Positions 50,195-63,583 of a DNA stretch of 64,000 nucleotides are shown in pieces. Positions within the stretch are counted from its first letter, which is position 1. Each line of letters begins with the position of its first letter. The notes beneath the pieces are model-generated. The model was not told where the DNA came from. It saw nothing but the letters and a program-made list of their open reading frames with translations, and did no database searches. The stretch covers positions 18,399,557 to 18,463,556 of the forward strand of contig NW_019211456.1 of NCBI RefSeq assembly GCF_002443255.2. Direction: 5' to 3'. The DNA is from Varroa destructor (taxonomy: Eukaryota; Arthropoda; Arachnida; Mesostigmata; Varroidae). Made by a program: the position numbers and the translations under genes.

Positions 50195-50574
50195 CTAAAA
50201 GTAACCAACATTGCCGATTAGGGAAACTGGTGCTGTTAGCGTACTGACAAACTGGATGCGCGGTCTACAATATAAACGTGTTGAACTAGTAAAAGTGCCC
50301 ATTATTCCACCTTCCACCCTAGACTGCCGCTACACAGTCTTTTTTATACCAAAGAAACGTGCGCGTTAACTAAAGAAGACACTGAATAAACTTCTGGTAA
50401 TGAATTTCGATAAGAAATATGCCTATTGATAGGAACTGTTTTAAACAGGACCTCCATAGGTGAAGTTCCGTCACGGTTAAGCGTTTCAATAAATCGATAG
50501 AAATCTAACGTATATGTAAAGCAGGATGTCTCGGTTGATAGCATCGATATTTCAACCTGACGCACCCAAAACAT
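50195..50574 (-). mobile_element. Ty3/gypsy integrase C-terminal remnant
   Basis: On the minus strand, 50574 down to 50344 reads a frame with DFYRFIETLNRDGTSPMEVL followed by Phe. This fits the conserved gypsy integrase block F-L-x-x-Y-R-x-T-x-x-x-x-T-G-x-S-P-x-E-L-L-F. After a stop, a second frame (about 50325 to 50195) reads RVEGGIMGTFTSSTRLY and later STLT. This resembles the W-x-x-G-x-I...Y...S-T-x-T-R-H tail of gypsy integrases. The Asp-Asp-Glu core expected at higher coordinates was not found. It belongs to a different insertion from the plus-strand remnant at 25.8 kb, since strand and position differ. Confidence 0.45.
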
Positions 50575-53500
50575 ACCCGTTGCCTATTATACGGTTATTT
50601 TTGTGAATAGAGAGCGTTGTGTTTATGAAATTTACCGTTATTCGAATGAGTAAAGCTAAAGACATCGGAATACGATATATATACGTATGGGTTTCGCATC
50701 TGTATGTGTATACAGTAATAAATACCTCCTAATTTGGACGCGGGTAGAGCTAAAAAGCTCCTACCCACTATATATAAAAAGAATAAAATTATATTAGAAA
50801 ATAACAATGTAAATATATAAATATTTGACAATATTTAGTGTTTTGGATTACGTCTGTTGTGCCAATATCATAAAGAAAAAAAGTGTTATGTACGTATAAA
50901 TATCACTAATAAACCTGGAGAATCTTAGTTGATGAGTCCTCAACGCTAACCATAAATAGTGTATACTTGAGCCTTCACTGATCGCAAGTATGACTTACCT
51001 GCTTTAAGGTTGTTTTTCTTACGTGATCAAAAACTAATTTACTACAAAGAAAAAGTAGGAAGTTTCAGACATCTGCAAGTTTAAGCTTCTTCGCTACATT
51101 GGAGTCTAAAAAATCTATTTTCTCTCCGGATAATAAAGCTATTCTTATTATAATTGTGTTGACAATTTACACAGTTTAGGTGTATATGCTTCCATGTTGC
51201 AGAAAACCACGTCAAAGCCAGTGATTTAGAAACACGTTTGTCGTCACGTATAGAGACAGGCGAACAGATGATATACATCATTTTGTACAAATTAACCGAT
51301 TGAATATACCATAGGACACATACGGCATAAGTACTTGTACATTTGTTGGTAGTGATTCTTTGAAAGCTATTATCCGCTGTATTCAAAATAAGCTAATAAG
51401 GGTAAACAAATAAAGAAAATACGTTTTCTTAAGCGTGTTCTATGTGACACGCGAAGACTAAGTAAATCTCTGAACGCGTATGTACCTCAAGAAAAAAAAG
51501 AAAAACTTGTATCCACACCGAAAGCGTTTAGTTTTCCGATAGGATATTTATTTCGTTGATAGAGAAAGTACACAAATGATATCTCTCAAGGGCAAGGGGG
51601 AGGGGCGACGGAATCCTCGTTTTACTCAATTGTAAATATAAGGGCATCAATTGTAGACCTCCTTTCGAAAATAATTCGATCTAAGTTTAATTGTTACTGC
51701 TCATACAATGTATATAAGCATCTGCGCGACGGCACCATTTGCAGATGACAAAATATATACTTGAAGAACTTCTATTTTGCATAATTTGACAATACATACG
51801 TAAAAGTGATACAAAGACAGGACAATGTGCAATATGTAGATTGGGCCAGGCCGAAGGCAGCGCATGGCTAAAAACCTATTAAAGTAGAACCCTAGGATAA
51901 AACAATGTTTTTGAATACACAACGAGTGTTAGCATTTACGGCTCAAAGATATAACTAATCCCTAGTCGTGATAAAACGGCATTTAGCGGTAGGTCCTTTA
52001 GACATACGATAAAATATTATTCAAGTCCATCTCATTTTTGTCATAAAGGAATAAAAAAGGGTTAGAATGAACCAGAGAAGCTATAATAAACTTGGTGTTC
52101 CTGGCTGGGCTGCATACTTTGACTTGCAATTATACATCTTCAAAGTAGCATTGGAAGACAGAGTTATTACTTAATGGAAACTATCAAGCGAACTCTCACA
52201 GTAAAATCCTTCTTTATTAAACTCTAGATAAACTGTCCGTTTCAACTATTACACAGCATCGCATATGGTTCAGAGGATTACTTGCCAGTCCGAGCATTTT
52301 TGGAGACATTTAAATTATTTCATAGAACAGGTAGAACCCAACACAATTCATATGCAAGACGTAATCTTGTACAGGAAAGTCTTCAGACACTTCAATAGGT
52401 GCGATCTGTGAGCCGCATTTCGACTATTCGGACCAACAAGAAACCATCGTTTGCCTACCAGATCCTTCTATTACGTGGATTAGTGTACGTGAAATTAGCT
52501 TGAACGTCATGGGCTCCGGTATCGAATCATGATCAGTTCAGGCTTCAACTGTTCAGGCTTTTAAGAACCAGAAATTTAGCCCAATAATTATGTTTATTTA
52601 TATAGAGATGCGTTAACATAATGGGTGATGCAGCAGGCTATACGGCCGGCCAGCCATGACCCAGTGGTTTCCACCAGGTGTTACATAGCTGTTCGAACTC
52701 AGGTAATTGGCCTGCTAATACATTTGCGGGCACGACGGTATCCATAAGCCGAATCCTTGCAAGAGTCTAATATTGCTATGAATCATTATCGTAGCCGGCA
52801 GCGCCCAGCGAATGACAGTATCTGAAGGACATGCGGTCTTCTCTTTACTCATACCCTACCCTATCTATTCCCCAGGTTCAATTCCAGGATTTTTTTAGAA
52901 GCCTGAAATAGTTGTTTGCTTAAATCAAGTTGTTCTCCAACCGCCATCGCGAATAGATATCATTACCCCGTTGGCTTTTGTAATTGTTTAGATCTGCCTT
53001 TCTACCCCCGACGGTGGAAGTCGCAGTTCAGTTGCAAGACTGAGTTAGAGGATATGTACTCGTACATGAGACTAACACGATGTAAGCCTCGACCTCTGTG
53101 GTGCCGCAGCTATCCAGATGACAATGGGTCGAAGAAGATAGCACGGCAATCATCTATTGCTTCAATACCGTGCAGTCAGTCCAGCATAATAATAATAATA
53201 GCCCGTAATATCTATTTTACTGCCATCACAGGTGCACTGGCCTCCTGTGAAGCTGGCCCTTAACGCTTAAATTTTACTAGGATCGGTGTCGTTGGTCAAG
53301 CTTTCGCTGTAGCTGTTTTGATCCGATGATGAATTAGGGTGAGTTTGTTGTAGTTCTGAGGTAGAATCTGCGCTTCACTTCACTTCACTCGTAAATTACG
53401 TAGGATAGACTTCATGGATATAACTGGTAACATGCAGAGGCGAGTTCTGTATATGAGGCTGTCACGATCGCCCAGCCCAAGCCGATTTATCAACTGTGTC

Positions 53501-55660
53501 TCTAGCAACTGCAATGGAACGGTACTACGCGATGGCGGCGCGTTCTCGGCCAATTAACTGGAACAATTCTGACTCGATAATACCCCCTCAAAATGGACCA
53601 GCTCCACATGTAGGTTTAAGAGGTGGATGCCCGTATTAGCCTTAATTATCATATGAATCCCCATCAATTGACCTAGTATATTTTTGGTTTTTTTTTTTAT
53701 AGTTGATTGCGATTGAAGTTTTGGTATTGGAGGAATAGATTGGAGGGCAGTTGCTTTCTTCATAGATCAAAACCTCATAGCTTGTAGAATGCAGCAGGTT
53801 GATTAGTAATACGTTTCATAGGTGACACCATTGCATCAGGTTGATGCGACCTCATAATCAATGATGAATTGCAACGTAAAGTAGCTAAGTTCAAAATTCT
53901 CAGATGCTGAGTTCACATCTACTTGCGATAAGCATTAATACTTCAGTTTTTTAAGGCCACACTAAGCTGTCTAAGCACCAAGGGTCTTGCTTGCTCCTTC
54001 ACTGTGTTGATCTTAACGAGAACATACGTAACTAAGGATCCGAGGTTCCCATCTTCCGATCGAAACATTTTATCGTACCTCGACAATGTAGTCAAGGGCG
54101 ATGCCGTTATTCAATTACTCGGCCCAGCTTTATTTCGTTCAGAAAACTCGTGACTCGAAAGTATATTTACCAATTATTCGCGTTCAATCTAAATTGGATA
54201 AAAATGGTAAATACAGGTGTTTTTTGCAATACATAATCGCAGTTGGGTTCTGTCGCTAGCCCTTGTGACTTCGAATCAGTATAATCGTTATTTTCATCTC
54301 ATGGACAAAAGTTTACAACGATCACAGCTGTAGATGTTACCTTGATAAAGATATTCTATAAACGCTACAGAACCTATAGATTGCATATCTGATGACTACA
54401 CTGCTGTATCTTCCCGTTTCATATTGACCATAATCATGGTATTGAAGATAAAATCGGTTCGATATCCATTATTTTGTCATGTCCGAAGTTGTCATTGTGT
54501 CCTTGGTAGAGCATATTGTTCCAGATAAAGAGCTTCTGGAATAATGAGCTAGCTAACAGGTAACTAGCTATATTCTAGCTAGCATATCTTTCATTGAGGG
54601 ATGAATAACCACGAGTATTTTTGGAAAGCCAGACATCAGTGTCCAGAGCAGCTCGTAGATTTATTGTCGTAAGTTTATTTGGAACTTCTAGTTCTACATT
54701 CTAATTCGCTCCTATTTTCAACTTTTCTACGTACTATTGAGATGCATGTGATTTCCAAGCACGGAGAAACGATTCGCACGTTTCTTAGTCTAGCCAGGTA
54801 CGTCAGACCCTGCTGGCTTTCCACCACGCGTGTTGTTGTTATTGATAACCTATGCTTTCTCGGGGTTGACGTCTAATCGTCGCCAAAGACGTGCGAAACC
54901 GTCGTTGCTTCGAATAGGACTGGCTGCTGCCGTCGTACCGCACGATTTTAACTGTTTTTACTGTTTTTTACCGCATGGATTAACTGTTAGATATCTAATC
55001 ATAATGGGTCTAAAGAAGTCAGCCACGAGCAAAGCGAAAATAGGGTTATATTTCTAATTGTGACGAATGATAAAAGTTTCAAACATACGCGAGATTTTGC
55101 TATGCCAAGATTATGTTAGAAGAGGCAATGCTAGCGATTATGTTCTAAATATGTCTTTCGGGCGACCGCCGCAAGATTTCTTCATAACCGTAAAGCCAAA
55201 TAAGAATTTTCGGTAGCTTTATTACAGCAATCAAGCATAAGCGTCAAAATTTTACATCGGCTAGATCCTCAATCATAGAGGACTTGGCTATATAGACCTT
55301 TTTTTCTCGAAAAATACTATCGGTAAATCCGCAAGGGCATTAGGTTGCATAAACAGGGTGACCTTGGTATGGATGCGTGTCGAGAAATCATCCTGTTATC
55401 GACCCTTTCCCAACATCAAAAAGCAAACCAGAAAACCCTTTCGAAATGAATTAAAACCAGCCTTTGTCGAACTCAATCAATTACATAGGCGATGTTTGAG
55501 CTTGGCCAGTCGTTTTGCAATAGCAATTTCAACTACGGGATGATCATCGTAAATGTTTAACCTAGTTAGAGTTATTTTGGCAGCTTTTCAACCTCGGTCT
55601 AGGACAAGTAATAGTAGTGGAAAATGTCGTTCTTACTTCTAAACTTAAAACTACTTTTTA

Positions 55661-55668
<8 letters not shown>

Positions 55669-55697
<29 letters not shown>
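55669..55697. repeat. (TA)n microsatellite
   Basis: An uninterrupted alternating T/A run of about 29 bases, the longest in the window. Confidence 0.97.
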
Positions 55698-55699
<2 letters not shown>

Positions 55700-58094
55700 A
55701 TACTTTTGGTACTAAACGTATTTTTTGCTGTTATGTAATAATAATCGCTTTAAAGCAACAGAAAAGATGTGATTTCTTACGGACGGAAAGATTCTATTCG
55801 GAGATCGTTCGCGGATAATACGTGCCATAGGAAAAATAGGTTTGGCTTAATTCTGTCATGACACAAATGACCATATTGTCAAACAACGCGTATGTGAACC
55901 ACCAAAGCATCATTTAACAATTTCAGTATAGTACAGATATACTCTTAAGTCTTATATCGTATTAAAATCATGCTTGATATAATGGATATTGTACTTTTAT
56001 AGTAGTTATAGCTTTAGCTTATCTGAAACTGTTTGCGGGTTGAACTTCAGTGCTACGCACTATTAGCAAACGAAGCTAAGTGAGTATGTACATTTGCTAC
56101 TGAGCTTTATGAAAGAATAATGAGTTTAAGACAAGTGGCAAGACTCAACGCCCAACGATTGAACTTCTACTTTCGAAGCTAGAGGGGCTTATAGTTTCTT
56201 TCAAACATCCGTAAAACAACGCGTGTAAGTAGGTCTCCAGCAAGATAACAGTTAGTTACTGGTGTAATCATTTCAGAACGAAAATTGAGAGCCATATTGG
56301 AGTGACCAGGACCTCAAACGTAAAAACGAATTACTATAATTACAGAAGCTCTCAAAACCTAACGTGTTTACTGTTCTTCCGGTTGACTCAGTATGAAATT
56401 TTTCGAAGTACGTGTTATACGGTAGCGAAAACTAAAGAACAGAAAAAAGATGCCTTGCAAAGCTGGTCTAGAACGATGAAAAACGTGTGATACACGCCCT
56501 GCAATAGATCTGTTTGAGGCACGATGCCGTTATAGAAGAAAGGTAAGTCGGTCTACGATAGGTCCACCAGAGAAGAATCGAGCGGTATCCACATAGAACA
56601 TGGTATAACGGTGTAGGCCGAAGTAATATTCACGACGGCTTTCAAAAGCGAATTTTTCAATTTTGGTGAGTCTTCTGTGAGGGCCAACAACAACAACGGA
56701 AAGACACTAATACAGAAAAGCGGCATAAAGCGCAAATGACGTACATTCAGAAGAGGAAGTCGATGTGCCCGCATTTCTTGCAGCTCCCTTATTGTTGCAT
56801 AGCAAGATCCCCCAATCATAGGAAGATGGAATCTCATTCATTTAATAGAAATTAATTGCACATGTCCTTAGTCTGTTTTTATGATATGCGACATCGATTC
56901 GAGTCTGTCTTTAAATAGTAGCCCTGTTTAACATTCACCTTATTGACGAGTTCCTTTGTTGGCTAACGCCGTCTCGCTTAGATGATGATTGATGAAGCTT
57001 AACGTTTACTTCACAGTAAAGTCACAGAGCCGTAAGAGCCTTTTAGTCCGTAGTCGTAAACAGAAACGAAATGTAGAATGAAACTATAAGTCAGAACGCC
57101 GTCCCAATGAAATAATTTCTTGTGGGAATAAGTCTACCAACTTTGAATAGTGCTCAAATAAAACAAGGTGCCTCTAGATTTATTCTTGCTGTAGCTTTTA
57201 CTGAGGATTATGAAGGAAGGTCTATCGCAGGTATCTGATTAAGACTTACTGCGTTCTTTGTTGGGCAAAGGGCGTTGGTTCTACTATGCATAGACTTTGT
57301 TACCCTATAAATGCTAGCTACAGTATAGAAGTTTGATTGGTCCCCCACAACTTATATCTTTAAGTTCTAGTTACGCCACATATTTCACAGTCTGCACCTT
57401 TGAAGCTATATGTTGTTTCAAATGGTTCCGATGAAAGGAAATTAAATACCTGCAATATATTTTTATATTCGGCTCAAAATTTGGGCAAACCTTGGCGAAC
57501 TCTTTATCGTATGAGTTCATCCCTCATTCTCAATACAGAAATAAAGTCAGTTATTTTCTTGAGTAAACCAGCAAACACGGCACGGTGAAAAACAACATGT
57601 CGTCGTCCAATCTACACGAAAAGCTAGCTATTTTCCGGTGTATTTACATTGTTATTATATCGGTATCAGTACAAATCTTAATATGAGAACGTCGATCCGT
57701 TCATTTGTGCTATCAAGATGATGTTTATAAAATTGCAAAGGGAACATTCGAAACAAACCCACAACCTTCGGCTTAGGACCTGAATCAAAGTTCTGATTGC
57801 AATGTATAGTGGTTGTATAGAATAAATACGACTGTCCAAATGATCCTTCTAGCACCTGTGCAAGAAGTGCATAAGAATATCCGTTGTTATTTAATTTTAA
57901 CCTTAAAAACAACTCATAAGGATATGTCCAGATTTAGATATGCCATTCTGTGCCGAAGTGCAAAAAGTCAAAAATTGCAGCATATTTTGCCTAAGTACTA
58001 ATAGCCGCCCCTACACAGCTCACATTTTTAATAGCATTTTAAACTAGAAACGAAATTGTCATTTTTCATTCAGCGGCAACCTAAAAATTTAAAT

Positions 58095-58300
58095 CTTTGA
58101 GCTTAATGACAAATAGATGCTGCAGAGAGTAAGGCTTACCGTTCTGTCTAAAGGGAGGGCTGAACTCGCGCAGAAATAGGAACGTCCATATTTCAAGCTA
58201 GAACTAGCGGAATATTTCTCTGTAGAACGTGAAAGTTATCCCGAGTACGACTCAAGGTCAACAAGTGAAGACTGCAATGTCGAAATTTAGCCTCAGATGA
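58095..58300 (+). other. Coding-like frame with stops, unknown
   Basis: A frame with few stops reads MLQRVRLTVLSKGRAELAQK, a stop, then YFKLELAEYFSVERESYPEY. It is charged and helical, as in retroelement gag proteins, but there is no diagnostic motif. Weak. Confidence 0.15.
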
Positions 58301-61300
58301 AAGCAAAGTTATAGTGCGCTATGTCAAGGTCAATAAAAACAAGATGTTGTGGCAAAAAATAGAGTGACAATATACGCCCATCACTTCTAGCTAAAGGAGT
58401 CCAGAAAGAACCTTTCTATTTACGTGGACACAGCCATTGAGATGAGAGTATATTGATCCGAACTATTTCATATTGTGCACCTGTGACAGAAAACGGTATC
58501 GCTATAGTTTGCGAAGTAAGAAGGACGAACAAAAATATCAGTCAAAAGAAATCCGTGGATTCTTTCTGTTTGCCATGTCCGAGTTGTACCATCTCCAGGT
58601 TTAGCTAATGGTATGTAAAACGTGTTACTACAATTATAACCATAAAACCTGTATAAATAGAAGAAGTTATGCTGTTAGCCAACGTGAGAGAAGTTCTATA
58701 CAAAAAATATCTTTACAGACAAGCGTTGATGTCGGAATATAAATTATATACGCGCGATCTGAGAACATAGGTCAATACATATGATAAAGCGAGGTAAACC
58801 TCGGTATTGTATTTCCCTTACATCTATCCAAATCGTATGCTGAGTCATTTTTCAATTTGAACTTACGCCGCAAAGGCAGCTGAACCGCGACGAGCTGGGT
58901 GGATGTAGTCAAGGTTACGGCAACGTTAGCTCATGTCAATTAAAGGGCCCACAGGTAGGGCCTTGGACGGCGTCCAGCTTCATAGACGCTCAGTTCACGC
59001 ACACAAAAATGCCGCCAGACATCGGAGATCAAGAGCGAGGTTAGCGACGAGACGGGTTTTGTTGAAGGTAAGCAGCCTTTAGGCTGTACGACGAAAACCT
59101 TGGAAGTCGACATGAACAGCCCACAACGTCGCCATTGCAAGTTGCACCGGACATCTCTTGGCTGTAGACGAGGAGACGGAATCTGCGTCGGTGATTGCCA
59201 CAACACGAAACGCATGGGACGCTTTGCACGTAGTCTGCACGAGAGGCGAACGAATTTTTTGTGCACGTCTTACATTGTTTAGCGGATTTTAGCAAGCCAA
59301 CCATGTATATACGGTTATGTTTGTGATCGTACGTAGTTATATTCATAGACAGTATTTAGTTGAGCCATGTACGTGCGTATAACAGCGCAGTCAATTGGGC
59401 ACTTTTCTGACGTTAGCATGGGGCAAACCTAAAACGACGGAGGTGTCTAATTTTAAATAGTTGTCGGCAATAGCCGCTAACGTGAGATTTTACATATCTA
59501 AGTCTGTGATAATTTTATGTTGTTTTTGACGAATGCTATATTGTTCGAAATTATATTCTGCTAACATGTATTAGTTTGAAAAGAAAGTTCCCGCGCTTCT
59601 CAAAAATTTTCCTCCTTTTTCAGCTCTCCTTTCTTGCTACATGGTATGGAAGCGCTCTTCCTACTCTATTGACTGGCGGTAATGGGTTGCGAGGGCAAAT
59701 CTCTCTCGCAACTCGAAAGAGTTCCTTAGATCTAAATGCTCCAGGCGACAAAAAAATGCGTTTTCTATAGTATGAATTTCGTCGAGGCTAAAATGCTGCC
59801 GAAACAACCAGGGGCATTTGCTTGGTTTACGGTAAAGATGCTACTAGTGACAGGACAGTCTAGGAATGGTTTGCTAAGTTCGAGAACGTTGGTTAAGACC
59901 TAGAGGTGCCCCTTTCTTTGGCCAACCGTCTGAATTTGATGCCGGCCACCTAAGGGTACTTCTGAAGTAAAATGGCTGACAAATAACTTGGAAAATGGAT
60001 AAAAATGATAAACTGCAATTAACTAATAAATTACACGTCAATATCACCCGGGAGTCGGCGGCTTTAGGAAAGAACCCAAAACCCAGAAACAACCAGATCT
60101 CTCTATCCAAAAGAAAGTAGTGTAGTGGTACCGCTGGGGCCTGATTCACTGAAAATTTCATTCTACGAACCAGACAGTTAATCGGCATGTTTACTGCGTT
60201 TGGTTCCGTTAAGTCAGCTAACCTATTTAAGAGAAACAAGGTTAGGTGACCCTGCTCCATGATAACGCGAGGCCACACATCATAAACTTCGCCAGGACAG
60301 CCCTTTTGTATTTCGAATGAAGTATTTCGTTGTATACTTAATATTCCTTCGAAGTTGCGCTAATAGATTTCTATTTTCATTAACCCTGGTAGGTGAAATT
60401 AGGAACCGTGCACCGAACGGTGCGGCCTTAGAACCTGACTGAGTCGATTATTCAACATTAAAAGGAATGAATAATTTGCTGATAGATTGCAGAAAGTCGT
60501 GAACAGTGACGGGCAATATAATAACTTGTAAAAATGTGATTGTTTCTATTCAGTAAGTTAAAAAACGCTTTGTTTTCAACCAAATGCATTATACGTTTTA
60601 GGTTTTTTTGAATCAAGTTTAGGTTCTCTTTTAACGGTCAGTGTGTATTTCTAAGTTATTAACTGTTCGCAATGATAGTCTATTAGGACAATTATTGGCC
60701 CATTGGTTGGATTTTCGAATATAAAAGTTTACGCTATAAAGCGTCAGCCGGAATTCGACCGTAGATAACGTTTTGTGGAAACGTTAATGAACGGTCCAGT
60801 TCTGTTGGTGTGAAGTAGTTAAAATTAATGAGAGTTACATTTGTACGGATAAGGCAGACATTTACGGTGACCGGGAAGCCCAGGCGTTTTGTCTGTTATT
60901 CATTTACGTCAATCATGTTGTTAAAAAATCAATAGTTTTTAGTTGTATAAAACCTTTATAATAGAAGTTTTTGTGAGACGAACCTTAGTACAGCTAACGT
61001 TGCCGCAGATTCAAGGTGTAGTGCAGTCCAAATTGTATATCCGACGGCGAATTATATCTTTCATCATCAAGTTTCTCAGGAGTGACCATCACTTATAACA
61101 GGGTTCTTGTGCGTACTCATGCCGAGCAGCAAGCTCATGGTCATGGCCACATTTACCTTATAATTGCATATACGTGAATACCATACATATGTATTATAGG
61201 CTTATCTAGTCACACATAACAAGGTCGCAACGCCTGTTTGTTTCCAACCAGCTGCGGAACTATATTTTGTCAAGATGGCGTGCCTGTGAGAAATGTTTTT

Positions 61301-61534
61301 TTTTTTTTTTCTTTTTTACAGTTCGGCACAATCGCAGCGTATGATGTCTACAAAAAATTCTCTCGATCTATATAATTCAATAATTTTTGAAAAAATATCC
61401 ATAACTATCGTTACAGTTAGTATTACGCCCAATAACCATCAGTAATTACATAAATACTATATAGAGAGTATCTATATACATTTACTACTTTTACTTGACT
61501 TCGCTTTGTCCTGATCCTTCTAACCTTGCCGCAG

Positions 61535-61672
61535 CAAAAAAAGCCGAAAGTTGTCCTGGACAGCCCGTTAACAGCCTATGATTTTTATCGATACTTCGTA
61601 TTCGATACGTTATTGCGAGACCTGTATCGACGGGATAGCTGCTCCTCTCAAAAACAGATTGAACATTACTAA
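61535..61672 (+). CDS. Candidate exon, unknown protein
   Basis: A good acceptor (CCTTCTAACCTTGCCGCAG) is followed by a 45-codon frame reading QKKPKVVLDSPLTAYDFYRY and then FVFDTLLRDLYRR before a TAA at 61670. The composition looks protein-like, with Tyr/Phe/Asp/Arg spacing of a helical segment. No donor is evident before the stop, so this would be a terminal exon or a decayed one. No family is recognised, and the open length is not significant alone. Confidence 0.2.
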   Translation, partial: QKKPKVVLDSPLTAYDFYRYFVFDTLLRDLYRRDSCSSQKQIEHY

Positions 61673-63416
61673 TACACTGAATAGGATTAATCCTTTCTTC
61701 TATATATTCTATATAAACGGTACTGGTAAGTGCGTGGCCAGACTTGTAAACCTCTGTTTGTTTGTAAAGTTAGCGAACTCTTAAACACAATATCAGGGTG
61801 TGCGAGCCTCAAGCCCTTTTTCCTACTGGACGATGTTTGTATTTTTGTAGAGCTTAACAGAGATCCATCGTATAATGTTGAAAATCTTTTTCTTTTCATA
61901 AAGTGAGTTCAGTAGTTTTCAAAGAAATGTCAATAGAAATACATGCACCACTCAGTCGCCCTATAACACTATTCAGCCATCAGAATCAACCGGCTATAGC
62001 AGCTCCATACCTGTTTGAGCTAGCTTTTTTTCTTATTATCTTGATCGTGCCGTACCAAGTAAGTCCAACGCTGGCCTTCCTAGTCCACACGATGTATGTG
62101 CGCTTTGCGTGAGGGTAATTACCTTCTCTCTTCACTGCGGTATCTTTAATTCTACACTTTGGGGCAACCTTTTCGACCCTATTTCTACGGAAAACAGGGT
62201 CAGTGCCGCGACTGCATCAAACCGAACCAACACTCACCTTCACAGTCGCAGGACACTTTCAGTCAGGCACTGGCGAGCCTAAGGAGAAGACCGACGATAA
62301 AATTTCATAGAGTTATTGATCTTTGAAGCAGTACATTTTTTGAAATAAAGAACTTTATTCCTTAAAAAACCTGTAAAACTAAATGCTCCTGTCGATATTA
62401 ACTAAGTAACTAATTAATTGTCTTTAACGTACGCTGCGTATACATATATGCGCTTTGACAGTATCCATCTAACGATCATACATCTAGGAAGTGTCCTATA
62501 GCCTGCACCCTATTTTGTCACGTGAATTTGCTGTGATCTAGGTACTTGGGACGTTCCTTACTAGTTTAAGAGTAGTTTGTTCTGTTTCTTTAAACTGAGC
62601 CATCTAAGACACTCTTGCAATAGGGACTCGCGTGCATAAGGGTAGTAAAGGGCAGCTAAATTTTCCAGCACGGGATTCGATGTACTAAGAGTTTGACCTG
62701 CTTAACTAGGTTGGTTCAAGACGTACTTGAATTGATTTACTGAAAAATATTGTCCTCAATTGATCTCTTATTACCCTTAAATACCTGATCGTATTTTTTG
62801 TTAACAGCTTCTTTTAAAACAAGTAGAATCATAATCAGGCAAGGTTAGCTATGCGCTGTGCCCTAGCCGCTAAATGCGATTTTTGCTACTCTCTGATCTA
62901 TTCCAAATAATTCCGCCAGTCAGCAAAATGCCCACTGGTTTACTAATCTAGACTGATAATCTGCAGCACGAAACAATTATAAATATAAGTAGCCCACGTA
63001 GGCGCTGTAGTGCAAAGTATAAGTGTAAAAATGCTTTGTCTTAGTTTCGGTATTTTATAAGGCTTTATAACAACCCCTTGATACCACTTCATTTCAAACT
63101 TCGCGTTTCGAGTTCTCCTACATCCTTGCATGACATTCAGGACACGGCTATAATGTTATGCCTATAGTAGCTTATTTGGTATATTATATAGGTATCTATA
63201 TGTACATGCAAAAATAGAAGAGATCCATTAAAATGCAAGAAAGATGTAAGAATACAAGCACGGTCGATTAAAAAAGTCGTGCGTTTGAATGACTCCTTTT
63301 CGAGATGAGCTCAAACGAATTTAATACTTTGTATTGTATAAATTTGAATCTTATATTTGTTGGTAGTTAGAGCGATCAATACATGTCGAGTATTAATTGG
63401 CCATTTTTTTTTATAG
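61673..63416. other. Unassigned sequence between candidate exons
   Basis: A hydrophobic stretch in the frame ending at 62112 (LFELAFFLIILIVPYQV) is transmembrane-like but T-rich. Nothing else is supported. Confidence 0.4.
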
Positions 63417-63583
63417 ATCTCTCTGCAATTTCCATTAGTGAACGATTTCTGTATTATGTTTCATCGACGTATCGACGGGCTCTAACAGACAGAATACGTC
63501 GGCTTATATGGACGATGCATGAGTTGGATGATGATCTAATAAATTCTGATATTTGCCAAATTTGTCAGCGCCTAACTGTCTAA
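63417..63583 (+). CDS. Candidate exon, unknown helical protein
   Basis: A strong acceptor (GGCCATTTTTTTTTATAG) leads into a frame reading DLSAISISERFLYYVSSTYR, then RALTDRIRRLIWTMHELDDD and CQICQRLTV, to a TAA at 63581. The amphipathic helices and the basic-then-acidic pattern look coding. Another frame, open to 63839, follows at 63612 (helical, Lys/Tyr/Phe-rich, with a hydrophobic end) and could be a continuation after a frame break. No family is recognised. The window ends 160 bases later. Confidence 0.25.

Larger units (their letters stand above)
50575..61534. other. Unassigned sequence
   Basis: Contains a tandem T/A tract at 55669, an (ATA)n at 53186-53200, a TAGCTAG-rich cluster near 54545-54585 and a GC-richer CpG-rich patch at 58880-59280 with open frames on both strands. 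A short frame at 59624-59770 follows a strong acceptor (TTCCTCCTTTTTCAG, ending near 59623). None matches a known family. Confidence 0.45.

Noticed and set aside
51735..51760. F-A-D-D reading resembling a LINE reverse transcriptase catalytic motif
   Set aside because: The frame stops six codons later and no other RT block is nearby.
52657..52700. tRNA-like A box (TGACCCAGTGG) and B box (GTTCGAACTC)
   Set aside because: Only 23 bases separate the boxes where about 30 or more are needed, and no acceptor stem or cloverleaf forms. At most a decayed SINE head.
52916..53263. 115-codon + strand frame, Cys-containing
   Set aside because: Within chance length, and it crosses an (ATA)n repeat that lengthens it artificially.
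59874..60278. 134-codon minus-strand frame
   Set aside because: About one frame of this length is expected by chance at this composition. No domain or splice signal supports it.
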